Positions 8,166 through 16,529 of a DNA stretch of 64,000 nt are shown piece after piece (positions within the stretch are counted from its first letter, which is position 1; each line of letters opens with the position of its first letter). Where the stretch lies: NCBI RefSeq assembly GCF_003991355.1, contig NZ_RCSU01000014.1, positions 86,727-150,726 of the forward strand, in the 5' to 3' direction. The position numbers and the translations under genes are program-made. Source of the stretch: Pseudoflavitalea rhizosphaerae (GTDB lineage Bacteria > Bacteroidota > Bacteroidia > Chitinophagales > Chitinophagaceae). Below the pieces are notes generated by a model. It was given only the letters and a program-made list of their open reading frames with translations. It searched no databases and was not told where the DNA came from.

Positions 8166-10076
8166 ATGAAAAAAATCACTATTGCGTTTGCGTTGTTGGC
8201 CTGCTCATATGCAACATCAGCCCAGACGATGCCTTCGATCATTCCACAGCCTGAAACATACTCCCTTCAAACGGGGTCTTATGAACTGAATGCGCAGAGC
8301 CGCATCGAAGCTACAGGCAAAGAAGCTTTTCGCGTTGCCGAAATGCTGGCTGCCCAACTGCGTCCGGTTACGGGTTATGGATTGCCGCTCGCCAATGGCC
8401 TTACCAAGACCATCAAGACAAATCTCATTGCCCTAGAGCTGAACTCAAAAGAAGATGCAGCATTGGGTAAGGAAGGTTATTCATTACAGGTGAACAGCAA
8501 GGGCGTGTTCATCAAAGCCAATCAGCCTGCCGGTCTTTTTTATGGCGTGCAAACGCTGCTGCAGTTATTCCCTAAAGAGATCGCGGGAAAGAGCCTCGTA
8601 AAAAAAGCAAGCTGGAACCTGCCAGCTCTCAGCATTTCAGACAAACCAAGGTTCGGATGGCGCGGACTGATGCTGGATGTAAGCCGTCACTTCTTCACAA
8701 AGGCGGAAGTGAAAGAGTTCATTGATAATATGGTAAAGTACAAATACAATCTCCTGCACTGGCATCTTACAGACGACCAGGGTTGGAGGATCGAAATAAA
8801 ATCATTGCCTAAGCTAACTTCTGTAGGCGCTTGGCGTGTAGACAAGACCGGTACCTGGGGTACTTTCTCCAGGCCCGAACCTGATGAGCCCAAAACTTAT
8901 GGCGGCTTCTATACACAGGAAGATATCAAAGAGATCATTCAATACGCTGCCGACCGTTTTGTGAATATCCTTCCTGAAGTGGATGTGCCTGGTCATAGCA
9001 GCGCTGCCATCGAGAGCTATCCTGAGCTCGCTAATTTTCCCGAAGGCGTGCGCGTGAATTCCGGAGAGAAGCTGATGAACTGGCTCGGTGGCGGAAAGTT
9101 CACTGCTATCTATGACAACAGCCTGAATCCTGCAGGAGAATTCACGTATGAATTCCTGGACAAAGTGTTCACTGAAGTGGCGGCCCTTTTTCCATTCGAA
9201 TACATCCATATGGGAGGAGATGAGTGTGCAAAAAATTTCTGGGAAAAGAGCGACGCAGTGAAGAAGCTCATGCAGAAAGAGGATCTGAAAGACATGCATG
9301 AAGTGCAAAGTTATTTTGTTAAGCGTGTGTCGAAGATCATCAGTGCAAAAGGTAAGAAGATGATCGGCTGGGATGAGATCCTGGAAGGCGGCCTGGCGCC
9401 CAATGCAGCGGTGATGAGCTGGCGAGGTGTGAAAGGCGGTCTGGAAGCCATCAAGCTTGGTCATGAAGTGGTGATGAGCCCAAATACCAATGCGTATATT
9501 GATTTTATGCAGGGCGATGCCAGCATCGAACCACCGGTATACAGTACACTAAGACTGAAGACCGCCTATGAACTGGAACCGGTTCCCGATGGCGCCGATC
9601 CAAAGCTGGTGAAAGGCGGACAAGCCAATCTCTGGACAGAACAGGTGTACAATACCCGTCACATGCAATATATGGTTTGGCCCCGTGCTTTTGCGATTGC
9701 TGAATGTTTGTGGAGCCCGAAAGAAAAGAGGAACTGGAACAATTTCGTGTCCCGGACCGAATCGCATTTTGGCCGCCTGGATGAAGCGCAGATCAAATAT
9801 GCGCCCAGTATGTATGATCCCATCGTTGCACCAGCATACAACGCTGCCTCCGGGGTGTTGAAAGTGGAACTAAGCACTGAAGTGGAAGGACTGGATATTT
9901 ATTACAGCTGGGACAATTCATTCCCTGACCGTTATTATCCCAGGTATACACAAACGCTGGTGGCGCCGAAAGATGCATCAACATTGAAATTGATCACATA
10001 TCGCGGAAATCAGGAAATTGGCCGCATGATGGTGATTCCTGTTGCTGACCTGCAGAAACGCGGCGCTAAAAAATAA
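8166..10076 (+). CDS. Secreted beta-N-acetylhexosaminidase, GH20
   Basis: Removes terminal beta-linked GlcNAc/GalNAc, for example from chitin oligomers or glycans. The 636-residue protein starts with a signal peptide (MKKITIAFALLACSYATSAQ). Then come an N-terminal GH20b domain, the catalytic barrel from about residue 160 (RGLMLDVSRHF, HWHLTDDQGWR), and the catalytic pair D352-E353 in HMGGDE. A beta-rich C-terminal domain begins near residue 555. Its length and domain order are normal for Bacteroidota exported hexosaminidases. No lipobox is seen, so it is periplasmic or secreted. A TAATTTTA box at about 8129 may be its -7 element. Confidence 0.95.
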   Translation: MKKITIAFALLACSYATSAQTMPSIIPQPETYSLQTGSYELNAQSRIEATGKEAFRVAEMLAAQLRPVTGYGLPLANGLTKTIKTNLIALELNSKEDAALGKEGYSLQVNSKGVFIKANQPAGLFYGVQTLLQLFPKEIAGKSLVKKASWNLPALSISDKPRFGWRGLMLDVSRHFFTKAEVKEFIDNMVKYKYNLLHWHLTDDQGWRIEIKSLPKLTSVGAWRVDKTGTWGTFSRPEPDEPKTYGGFYTQEDIKEIIQYAADRFVNILPEVDVPGHSSAAIESYPELANFPEGVRVNSGEKLMNWLGGGKFTAIYDNSLNPAGEFTYEFLDKVFTEVAALFPFEYIHMGGDECAKNFWEKSDAVKKLMQKEDLKDMHEVQSYFVKRVSKIISAKGKKMIGWDEILEGGLAPNAAVMSWRGVKGGLEAIKLGHEVVMSPNTNAYIDFMQGDASIEPPVYSTLRLKTAYELEPVPDGADPKLVKGGQANLWTEQVYNTRHMQYMVWPRAFAIAECLWSPKEKRNWNNFVSRTESHFGRLDEAQIKYAPSMYDPIVAPAYNAASGVLKVELSTEVEGLDIYYSWDNSFPDRYYPRYTQTLVAPKDASTLKLITYRGNQEIGRMMVIPVADLQKRGAKK

Positions 10077-10080
10077 TAAG

Positions 10081-10211
10081 ATGATCCTTTCGCAAGAAAA
10101 TATTGAACGGATATGCAACGATGTGTTTTCATGCAGTGTCAAAACTGCTGAATGCAAGGAGAGCGTTCATTGGTATTTTGCTTAGGGGTTATTACCAATT
10201 ATGTCTACGCA
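10081..10211 (+). other. Structured intergenic segment with Cys-rich micro-ORF
   Basis: Between the hexosaminidase stop and a strong terminator lie two further hairpins: GCAGT/ACTGC at about 10133-10148, and a perfect seven-base-pair stem ATTGGTA/TACCAAT at 10169-10199. A 12-codon ORF at 10113-10151 encodes MQRCVFMQCQNC. The layout (short peptide rich in one amino acid, hairpins, terminator) copies an amino-acid attenuator, but no gene on this strand follows. No good promoter is seen ahead of the ORF. It could be an orphan leader, a small RNA, or chance. Confidence 0.3.
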
Positions 10212-10248
10212 GGGTCTTCCAACCGTCTTTTGGAAGGCCCTTTTTTTA
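10212..10248 (+). terminator. Intrinsic terminator downstream of GH20 gene
   Basis: An eleven-base-pair stem, GGGTCTTCCAA (10212-10222) with TTGGAAGGCCC (10230-10240), has one G-U pair and is followed by seven T. It ends transcription from the hexosaminidase side or from the small unit just upstream of it. Confidence 0.9.
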
Positions 10249-10256
10249 TTTCGCTG

Positions 10257-10371
10257 TGCCCAGTCGCTCGCCTCTGGCGAGTGACTTTTATTTGTTCGCC
10301 TCCGGCGAACACCCCGTCGCCGGAGGCGACTAAATATAAATCACTCGCCGGGAGGCGAGCGATTGCCGGCA
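10257..10371. repeat. Nested palindromic repeat, copy R1
   Basis: First of eight full copies. Outer arms CAGTCGCTCGCC...GGCGAGCGATTG enclose two smaller hairpins, TTCGCCTCCGGCGAA and GTCGCCGGAGGCGAC. In this copy the two outer arms do not match fully: the left has CCTCTGG and the right CCGGGAGG. It fills most of the gap between the convergent GH20 and GH16 genes. Confidence 0.9.
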
Positions 10372-10393
10372 CGCCGCTCTTTTTATCACCCCG

Positions 10394-11197
10394 CTACTTA
10401 TACACTCTTACATAATCGATCTCCATCCTGGCAGGGAATACAGTTTCATCAACTCCTTTCTGTCCGCCCCAGGAGCCGCCCACTGCGATATTGAGCAACA
10501 AATGAAATTTTTTATCGAAGGGCCAGGCATCATTGCCGGTATGTTCATTATGGAAAGTGAAATAGGTTTTATTGTCTACACTGATGCGGATGGAATCAGC
10601 ATCCCAGTCGACTGCATACACATGGAATTTTTCAGAGGCATCAGTAACAGCAATAGAATCGCCTTTTTGCGTTCCGATGCTGTGGTGGAATTTCTTCGTA
10701 TGTACGGTGCCGTGAATCATTCCCTGGTTGTAGCCAACATGTTCCATGATATCGATCTCTCCATCGTCCGGCCACCTGAGTGTATCCGAACTGGCGAGCA
10801 TCCAGATGGCAGGCCAGGTGCCTCTTCCTTTGGGCAGTTTGGCGCGTACTTCGATCCTTCCATATTGCCAGTCGCCTTTACCTTTCGAGATGAGCCGTGT
10901 TGAAGTAAAATTCCTTCCTTCAAAATTTTCCTTGCGTGCTTCGATGACGAGTTTTCCATTTTCCACCCATACATTCTCTTTCCTGCCATTTGTATAGAAT
11001 TGCCATTCGTTATTACCCCAGCCATCACCGCCTACATCGTAGCTCCATTTGCTGGAGTCCGGGAGCCCGGAATAATTGAATTCGTCGGCCCAAACCGGCT
11101 GTGGACCGGAGGGGACAACAGGAACAGTCTGTGCACTGGATACAGTGGAAATGGCTATTACAGCCATCAGGGATAAGAAAAATTGCCTGGGGCTCAT
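10394..11197 (-). CDS. Secreted glycoside hydrolase family 16 (beta-glucanase type)
   Basis: Endo-acting hydrolase of beta-1,3- or mixed-linked glucans, or a related galactan, 267 residues. A signal peptide (residues 1-22, ending SSAQ) is followed by one GH16 jelly roll. The catalytic ExDxxE signature is E147-I-D149-I-M-E152 in DDGEIDIMEHVG. The upstream WSYDVGGDGWGNNEWQFYT and GTWPAIWML segments are typical of laminarinase-like members. No carbohydrate-binding module or sorting domain is attached. It is transcribed towards the GH20 gene, with repeat R1 between them. Confidence 0.92.
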   Translation of the reverse strand: MSPRQFFLSLMAVIAISTVSSAQTVPVVPSGPQPVWADEFNYSGLPDSSKWSYDVGGDGWGNNEWQFYTNGRKENVWVENGKLVIEARKENFEGRNFTSTRLISKGKGDWQYGRIEVRAKLPKGRGTWPAIWMLASSDTLRWPDDGEIDIMEHVGYNQGMIHGTVHTKKFHHSIGTQKGDSIAVTDASEKFHVYAVDWDADSIRISVDNKTYFTFHNEHTGNDAWPFDKKFHLLLNIAVGGSWGGQKGVDETVFPARMEIDYVRVYK

Positions 11198-11286
11198 GAT
11201 AATATTTTTCGCTTGACTATAGTAATATTAATGAATTCCATCGGGCCTGCTTATGAACGCTTGTTAAAATCCTAACAAAAAAAATA

Positions 11287-11317
11287 TTTTGCCGTTAACA
11301 TGATTCCTGTATTTTTG
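11287..11317 (+). promoter_or_regulatory. Promoter of the histidine leader/operon
   Basis: A Bacteroidota-type promoter: TTTTG at 11287-11291 (-33) and TATTTTTG at 11310-11317 (-7, matching TAnnTTTG), spaced by 18 bases. The predicted start of transcription is about 11322-11328, at or a few bases before the leader-peptide ATG. Confidence 0.75.
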
Positions 11318-11327
11318 CCTCGCAATT

Positions 11328-11381
11328 ATGAAATTCAGCACTACACATATCCATCATCATCATACTTACCTGCGCAGGTAG
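11328..11381 (+). CDS. hisL: Histidine operon leader peptide
   Basis: A 17-codon ORF encoding MKFSTTHIHHHHTYLRR, with five histidine codons among seven (codons 7 and 9-12). It lies between the promoter and a hairpin-rich terminator ahead of hisG, the classic layout of ribosome-mediated attenuation. When His-tRNA is scarce the ribosome should stall on codons 7-12 and prevent the first downstream hairpin from forming. The ATG is only about 0-6 bases from the predicted transcription start, so it may be translated leaderlessly. Confidence 0.9.
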   Translation: MKFSTTHIHHHHTYLRR

Positions 11382-11448
11382 GCCGATGGTGTTGTGCATA
11401 TGCCAAACAATATTCAAAGGGCTTACCACTGGTAAGCCCTATTTTTTT
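11365..11448 (+). promoter_or_regulatory. Histidine attenuator (alternative hairpins)
   Basis: Three mutually exclusive pairings can be drawn. Hairpin 1:2 is the palindrome at 11365-11371/11376-11382 (core TACCTGCGCAGGTA) and overlaps the leader's last codons. Antiterminator 2:3 pairs GGTAGGCC (11377-11384) with GGCTTACC (11420-11427), eight pairs with one G-U. Terminator 3:4 pairs AGGGCTTACC (11418-11427) with GGTAAGCCCT (11431-11440). Stalling at the His codons would cover strand 1, free strand 2, form 2:3 and let RNA polymerase reach hisG. Confidence 0.85.
11418..11448 (+). terminator. Attenuator terminator before hisG
   Basis: A perfect ten-base-pair stem with an ACT loop, followed by A and seven T (11442-11448). 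It sits 37 bases after the leader stop codon and 24 bases before hisG. Confidence 0.92.
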
Positions 11449-11471
11449 GCTCATTATCCAAACCAATCAAA

Positions 11472-12335
11472 ATGGATCAGACTAAACTCCGCATCGCTAT
11501 TCAGAAATCAGGCAGACTGTACGAAGATTCAGTGCAACTGCTGAAGGAATGCGGTATAGACCTGCGCAATGTAAAAGACAGGCTGAAAACGGAATCAGAC
11601 AATTTCCCGCTTGAAGTGTTCTTCCTCCGTGATGATGATATTCCCCAATATGTGGAAGATGGTGTGGCGGATATTGGGATCGTGGGCGAGAATGTACTGC
11701 TTGAAAAGAACAAACAGGCAGCCGTGGTGGAAAAACTGGGATTTGGAAAATGCCGGCTCTCTGTAGCCATCCCCCGTGCCATGGAATATGAAGGCGTAGC
11801 CTCTCTCCAGGGGAAACGCATCGCTACCAGCTATCCCTTCCTGGTGAACAAATGGCTCAATGAAAACCTGGTGCAGGCTGAGATCCATGAGATCAGCGGT
11901 TCGGTGGAGATCGCTCCCGGCATCGGCCTGGCAGATGTGGTGGCCGATCTCGTAAGCAGCGGATCAACGCTCTTCATGAACGGATTGAAAGAAGTGGAAT
12001 CCATCCTGCAATCGCAGTCTGTACTGATCAGGAACAATGGACTGGGCAAAGAACAGGAACAACTGCTGGAGCGTTTACTCTTCCGTATCCGCGCAGTGAA
12101 AAAAGCAAAACGCAACAAGTATGTATTGATGAATGCGCCCAATGATAAACTGAAAGCCATCATCAGCCTTCTCCCGGGTATGCGCAGCCCAACAGTGCTC
12201 CCACTGGCGGAAGAAGGATGGAGCAGTGTGCACAGTGTGCTGAGTGAAGACAGGTTCTGGGATATCATCGAAGAACTGAAAGCCGCGGGCGCCGAAGGCA
12301 TCCTGGTAGTTCCCATCGAAAAAATGGTGAATTAA
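11472..12335 (+). CDS. hisG: ATP phosphoribosyltransferase, long form
   Basis: First step of histidine synthesis: joins ATP and PRPP to make phosphoribosyl-ATP. At 287 residues it is the long form, with a catalytic core (LRIAIQKSGRLYEDS start) and a C-terminal regulatory domain from about residue 210 that allows histidine feedback inhibition. The PRPP-binding segment is GLADVVADLVSSGSTL. It does not need HisZ. First gene after the attenuator; hisD starts 12 bases downstream. Confidence 0.96.
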   Translation: MDQTKLRIAIQKSGRLYEDSVQLLKECGIDLRNVKDRLKTESDNFPLEVFFLRDDDIPQYVEDGVADIGIVGENVLLEKNKQAAVVEKLGFGKCRLSVAIPRAMEYEGVASLQGKRIATSYPFLVNKWLNENLVQAEIHEISGSVEIAPGIGLADVVADLVSSGSTLFMNGLKEVESILQSQSVLIRNNGLGKEQEQLLERLLFRIRAVKKAKRNKYVLMNAPNDKLKAIISLLPGMRSPTVLPLAEEGWSSVHSVLSEDRFWDIIEELKAAGAEGILVVPIEKMVN

Positions 12336-12347
12336 AAAACTGTAATC

Positions 12348-13622
12348 ATGAAAATCTATCAATACCCGGACCCGGCGAAATACCCGTCATTGCTGCAAAG
12401 ACCAGTTGCCGATGCTGCGTCATTGGAAGCTACTGTGCGCAGGGTGCTGGACGATGTGAAAAAGAATGGCGATGCAGCCGTGATACACTACACCCTCCAG
12501 TTCGATAAAGCACAACTGGATTCATTGCAGGTACCTGCCGCTGACTTCGATGAAGCTGAACAATTATTGTCGACAGATCTGAAACAGGCCATCCTCACGG
12601 CGAAAGAAAATATTTTCACTTTCCATAGCAAACAGGTTTCTACTCCGGAGATCATCGAAACCATGCCCGGCATTCAATGCTGGCGCAAAAGCGTGGGCAT
12701 AGAACGCGTGGGATTGTATATTCCCGGCGGATCTGCTCCGCTGTTTTCCACCATCCTGATGCTGGGAGTGCCAGCTTCGATTGCGGGTTGCCGTGAGATA
12801 GTGCTTTGCTCTCCTCCCGATCAAAATGGAAAACTGCACCCGGCAATCTTGTTTGCTGCGAAAACCGTTGGCGTAACGAAAGTATTCCGCATCGGCGGCG
12901 TACAGGCTATCGGCGCAATGGCGTATGGTACAGAATCTGTTCCGCAGGTGTATAAGATATTTGGTCCCGGCAACCAGTACGTGACCTGCGCCAAGCAACT
13001 GGTTCAGCAGGAAGGACTGGCCATCGATATGCCCGCCGGCCCCAGCGAAGTGGCGGTGTATGCTGATGAAACAGCGCCGCCTGCCTTTATCGCAGCAGAC
13101 CTGCTCAGTCAGGCTGAACATGGCGCCGATAGCCAGGTATTGCTGGTGACCTGTTCTGAAAAACTGCTGCAGCAGGTGGAACAGGCAGTGAAGGAACAAC
13201 TGAACAATTTACCACGTAAAGAGATCGCTGCAAAAGCTTTGGAGAACAGTAAACTGATTGTTGTAAAAACTGAAGAAGAGGCAATGGACCTACTCAATAG
13301 CTATGCTGCCGAGCACCTGATCCTGAGTTGCAGCAATGCTGAAGCGCTGGCGGAAAAAGTGATCAACGCAGGTTCTGTATTCATCGGTAACTATTCACCT
13401 GAAAGTGTGGGGGATTATGCCAGCGGCACCAACCATACACTTCCTACTAACGGGTATGCAAGAGCGTACAGTGGTGTGAGTGTAGACAGCTTCGTGCGCA
13501 AGATCACTTTCCAGCAATTGAGTAATGAGGGGCTGCAGCGCATCGGGCAGACCGTTATCGAAATGGCGGAAGCCGAGGGTTTACAGGCCCATGCCAATGC
13601 CGTTCGTGTTCGATTAAAATAA
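12348..13622 (+). CDS. hisD: Histidinol dehydrogenase
   Basis: Zinc- and NAD-dependent enzyme that oxidises L-histidinol to histidine in two steps, the end of the pathway. The 424-residue protein shows the family's signatures: GLYIPGGSAPLFSTILM, GPGNQYVTCAKQLV, DMPAGPSEVAVYAD, and the zinc/base region AEHGADSQVLLV. The C-terminal YASGTNHTLPT motif is also present. Length is normal. It is tightly packed between hisG and hisC, so all three are governed by the His attenuator. Confidence 0.97.
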   Translation: MKIYQYPDPAKYPSLLQRPVADAASLEATVRRVLDDVKKNGDAAVIHYTLQFDKAQLDSLQVPAADFDEAEQLLSTDLKQAILTAKENIFTFHSKQVSTPEIIETMPGIQCWRKSVGIERVGLYIPGGSAPLFSTILMLGVPASIAGCREIVLCSPPDQNGKLHPAILFAAKTVGVTKVFRIGGVQAIGAMAYGTESVPQVYKIFGPGNQYVTCAKQLVQQEGLAIDMPAGPSEVAVYADETAPPAFIAADLLSQAEHGADSQVLLVTCSEKLLQQVEQAVKEQLNNLPRKEIAAKALENSKLIVVKTEEEAMDLLNSYAAEHLILSCSNAEALAEKVINAGSVFIGNYSPESVGDYASGTNHTLPTNGYARAYSGVSVDSFVRKITFQQLSNEGLQRIGQTVIEMAEAEGLQAHANAVRVRLK

Positions 13623-13646
13623 TTTTTGATCCACAATTCCCAAATC

Positions 13647-14699
13647 ATGAGCTTCAATCTCGATGATCTTTTAAGACCGAATATCAAGAATCTCGTTCCA
13701 TATTCTTCCGCCCGCGATGAATTCAAAGGAGAAGCCAGCATCTTTCTCGATGCCAATGAAAACGCATACGGTAGCCCACTCACGAAGTGGTATAACCGAT
13801 ATCCCGATCCCCTGCAACTGAAAGTGAAAGAAAAACTCAGTGAAGTAAAAGGTGTGCCTGCTTCCAATATTTTTATCGGCAATGGCAGCGACGAATGTAT
13901 CGATATCCTCATCCGTGCATTCTGTGAACCGGGTAAAGACAATATCATTATTTGTCCACCTACTTACGGTATGTATGAAGTGAGCGCCAATATCAATGAT
14001 GTCTACATCAAGAAAGTGCCGCTCACAGCTGATTTCCAACTAGACCTTCCTGCCATCGAAGAAGCGGTGGACGATAATACCAAGATCATCTTTCTCTGTT
14101 CTCCGAATAACCCCACCGGAAATTCGCTCAACCGCGAAGACCTGGAAGTGATCCTTAACAATTACTGGGGTATCGTGGCGCTGGATGAAGCCTATATCAA
14201 TTTCTCCCGTTTCCGGAGTTTCACACAGGAGCTGGAAGATTATCCCAACCTGGTGGTGATGCAAACCCTCAGCAAAGCCTGGGGACTGGCGGCGCTGCGC
14301 GTTGGGCTGGCATTTGCTTCCGAGCCCATCATCAATGTGATGAACAAAGTGAAACCTCCCTACAATATCAACCAGGCATCACAGGAGCTGACCCTCAAAG
14401 CGCTGGAAGAAGTGGGAATGGTGAACGATATGATCCGCGAGATCGTTACGCAGCGCGGTATCCTGGAAACTGAACTGGCCAAATTGCCTGTGGTACAAAA
14501 GATCTATCCTTCCGATGCTAATTTCCTGCTGGTGCGCGTAACGGATGCAAAAGGCATTTACAAATACCTGGCAGATAAAGGAGTGGTAGTGCGCGACAGA
14601 AGTTCAGTCACTCTCTGCGAAGGTTGCCTCCGCATCACGGTAGGAACAGAGGCAGAAAATAAAGCTCTATTGGCATACTTGCAAAGCTACTTGGCATAA
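13647..14699 (+). CDS. hisC: Histidinol-phosphate aminotransferase
   Basis: PLP enzyme that transfers an amino group from glutamate to imidazole-acetol phosphate. The start is set at the ATG at 13647 (MSFNLDDLLRPNIKNL), giving 350 residues; an upstream TTG at 13626 is possible but unnecessary. Visible motifs are SPNNPTGNSL, the ALDEAYINF aspartate/tyrosine segment, the PLP lysine in MQTLSKAWGLAALRVG, and the C-terminal arginine in LRITVGT. It lies 24 bases after hisD. The next his gene, hisB, is separated from it by two unrelated genes. Confidence 0.96.
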   Translation: MSFNLDDLLRPNIKNLVPYSSARDEFKGEASIFLDANENAYGSPLTKWYNRYPDPLQLKVKEKLSEVKGVPASNIFIGNGSDECIDILIRAFCEPGKDNIIICPPTYGMYEVSANINDVYIKKVPLTADFQLDLPAIEEAVDDNTKIIFLCSPNNPTGNSLNREDLEVILNNYWGIVALDEAYINFSRFRSFTQELEDYPNLVVMQTLSKAWGLAALRVGLAFASEPIINVMNKVKPPYNINQASQELTLKALEEVGMVNDMIREIVTQRGILETELAKLPVVQKIYPSDANFLLVRVTDAKGIYKYLADKGVVVRDRSSVTLCEGCLRITVGTEAENKALLAYLQSYLA

Positions 14700-14760
14700 A
14701 TAGTTGATTCTGGCTAAAACATTTAATTTTAAGACATTCAATCAAAAAGTCTGTAAAAAA

Positions 14761-16038
14761 ATGAATGCGATCTTAAAAATACTGCCGCTTGCCATGCTGC
14801 TTTCCGCGCAGGTTTTTGCCAGTGATTCAACCCGTGTGAAAAAAGGAAAAGTAAAAGAAGAGAATGGTGGCATCAAGCTGCCGAAAGGCTTCAAAGCCAT
14901 AGTGGTGGCCGATAATCTCGGTACCGTTAGACATATCGTTGCACAAGCCAATGGCGATATCTATGCCAAGCTTGATAGGGTAAAAAATGGAAAAGGGATA
15001 CTTCGTCTCCGGGACACCAATAAGGATGGCGTGGCCGATGAGATCACAGGATGGGGCAACTACAGTGGCACCGGCATCACCATCAAAAATGGTTACCTGT
15101 ATGCGTCTTCAAACACTGATGTGTACCGCTACAAACTCAATGAAAAAGGCGATGTGATAGATACCGGCAAAGCCGAGAATATCGTAACGGCATTGATTAA
15201 CCGAAGAACGCATAACACAAAATCCATCGTACTGGATAATGATGGGAATATCTATGTGAATATCGGTTCTCCTTCCAATGCATGCCAGATCACAGACAGG
15301 ACTGTTGGTTCGCCTGCAATGGACCCCTGTCCGCTCCTGGATTCCACCGGCGGCATCTGGCAGTTCAAAGCCGATCAAACGGGGCAGTCCTATCACAATG
15401 GTGTGAAGTATGCTACCGGTATCCGCAATGTGGTGGGGCTGGATTGGAACCAGACCACCAATCAACTGTACGCCATGCAGCATGGCAGGGATATGCTGAA
15501 CACGCTCTTCCCGGATATGTACAATGAAGAGCAAAGCGCCGAGCTGCCTGCAGAAGAATTGCTGCGCATCAGCAAAGGGGATAATTATGGCTGGCCTTAT
15601 TGTTATTACGACCAGTTCCAGCAGAAAAAAATACTGGCGCCGGAATACGGAGGCGATGGGAAAAAACAGGACAGGTGCGCCGGCATGAATAAGCCTATCT
15701 ACGCATTTCCTGGTCACTGGGCGCCTAATGCATTACTGTTTTACACCGGCAATCAGTTTCCGGAAAAATATAAAAATGGAGCTTTCATTGCCTTTCACGG
15801 ATCATGGAACAGGGCGCCGAGGCCGCAGACAGGTTACTTTGTAGTATTTCTTCCAATGAAAAATGGAATGCCGGCCGGCGATTACGAGATCTTTGCCGAT
15901 GGATTTGCCGGTGAAAAGATCGATCCGAGGAATGCACGCTTCCGTCCATGTGGATTGGCGCAGGGCCCCGATGGCTCGCTATTTATTTCGGATGACAAAA
16001 AAGGCAGGATCTGGAAAGTAACATACAATAACAACTAA
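14761..16038 (+). CDS. Secreted sorbosone/glucose dehydrogenase-like beta-propeller
   Basis: Soluble PQQ-type sugar dehydrogenase family member, 425 residues from the ATG at 14761, which gives a clean signal peptide (MNAILKILPLAMLLSAQVFA). The frame is open further upstream without an ATG. Beta-propeller features include repeated IxxxxxGxLYxS-like strands, the GIRNVVGLDWN segment, GDNYGWPYCYYDQ, and FIAFHGSWNR, which resembles L-sorbosone dehydrogenases. It would oxidise a sugar or related compound in the periplasm and pass electrons on. The next gene encodes a cytochrome c, a plausible acceptor. Sits oddly inside the his operon. Confidence 0.85.
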   Translation: MNAILKILPLAMLLSAQVFASDSTRVKKGKVKEENGGIKLPKGFKAIVVADNLGTVRHIVAQANGDIYAKLDRVKNGKGILRLRDTNKDGVADEITGWGNYSGTGITIKNGYLYASSNTDVYRYKLNEKGDVIDTGKAENIVTALINRRTHNTKSIVLDNDGNIYVNIGSPSNACQITDRTVGSPAMDPCPLLDSTGGIWQFKADQTGQSYHNGVKYATGIRNVVGLDWNQTTNQLYAMQHGRDMLNTLFPDMYNEEQSAELPAEELLRISKGDNYGWPYCYYDQFQQKKILAPEYGGDGKKQDRCAGMNKPIYAFPGHWAPNALLFYTGNQFPEKYKNGAFIAFHGSWNRAPRPQTGYFVVFLPMKNGMPAGDYEIFADGFAGEKIDPRNARFRPCGLAQGPDGSLFISDDKKGRIWKVTYNNN

Positions 16039-16048
16039 AACCGTTCCC

Positions 16049-16513
16049 ATGAAGAAAGTATTTTTCGCAGCGATAGCGGGTATCGGACTGGTGATACTGA
16101 TGGCCGCACAGACAAAGCCCGCGCAAACCAAACCAACACAGACAAAACCCGGGCAGACAAAGCCCGCCGCCATAGCAAAAAAGACAATGACAGATGGGAA
16201 AAAAGTGTACGATACTTACTGCCTTGCCTGTCACCAGGCAGATGGCGGTGGCGTACCGAGATTGAACCCGCCATTGCAACGCACCAGTTTTGTACTGGGC
16301 GATAAAAAAAGACTGATCGAAATTGTGCTGAAAGGAATGAATGAAGAGATCGAGATCGATGGGGAAGTGTACGACAATAATATGTCGGCCCACAATTTCC
16401 TTACCGATCAGCAGGTGGCCGATGTGCTCACCTATGTCCGCAACAGCTTTACCAATAAAGCCAGCGCGGTAACTCCTGCAGAAGTAAAAACAGTGCGGAG
16501 TAAGCTGAAGTAA
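16049..16513 (+). CDS. Periplasmic mono-heme cytochrome c
   Basis: A 154-residue cytochrome c with an N-terminal signal or anchor (residues 1-20). A short linker follows, made of four near-identical QTKPx units (residues 21-39). The heme domain has C58-L-A-C61-H62 as binding motif and M112 in NNMSAHNFL as likely sixth ligand. The linker could tether the heme domain to the membrane or act as a flexible arm. It starts 10 bases after the sugar dehydrogenase gene, so the two probably form one electron-transfer pair. Confidence 0.9.
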   Translation: MKKVFFAAIAGIGLVILMAAQTKPAQTKPTQTKPGQTKPAAIAKKTMTDGKKVYDTYCLACHQADGGGVPRLNPPLQRTSFVLGDKKRLIEIVLKGMNEEIEIDGEVYDNNMSAHNFLTDQQVADVLTYVRNSFTNKASAVTPAEVKTVRSKLK

Positions 16514-16529
16514 GTATTTTTGATTCGAT

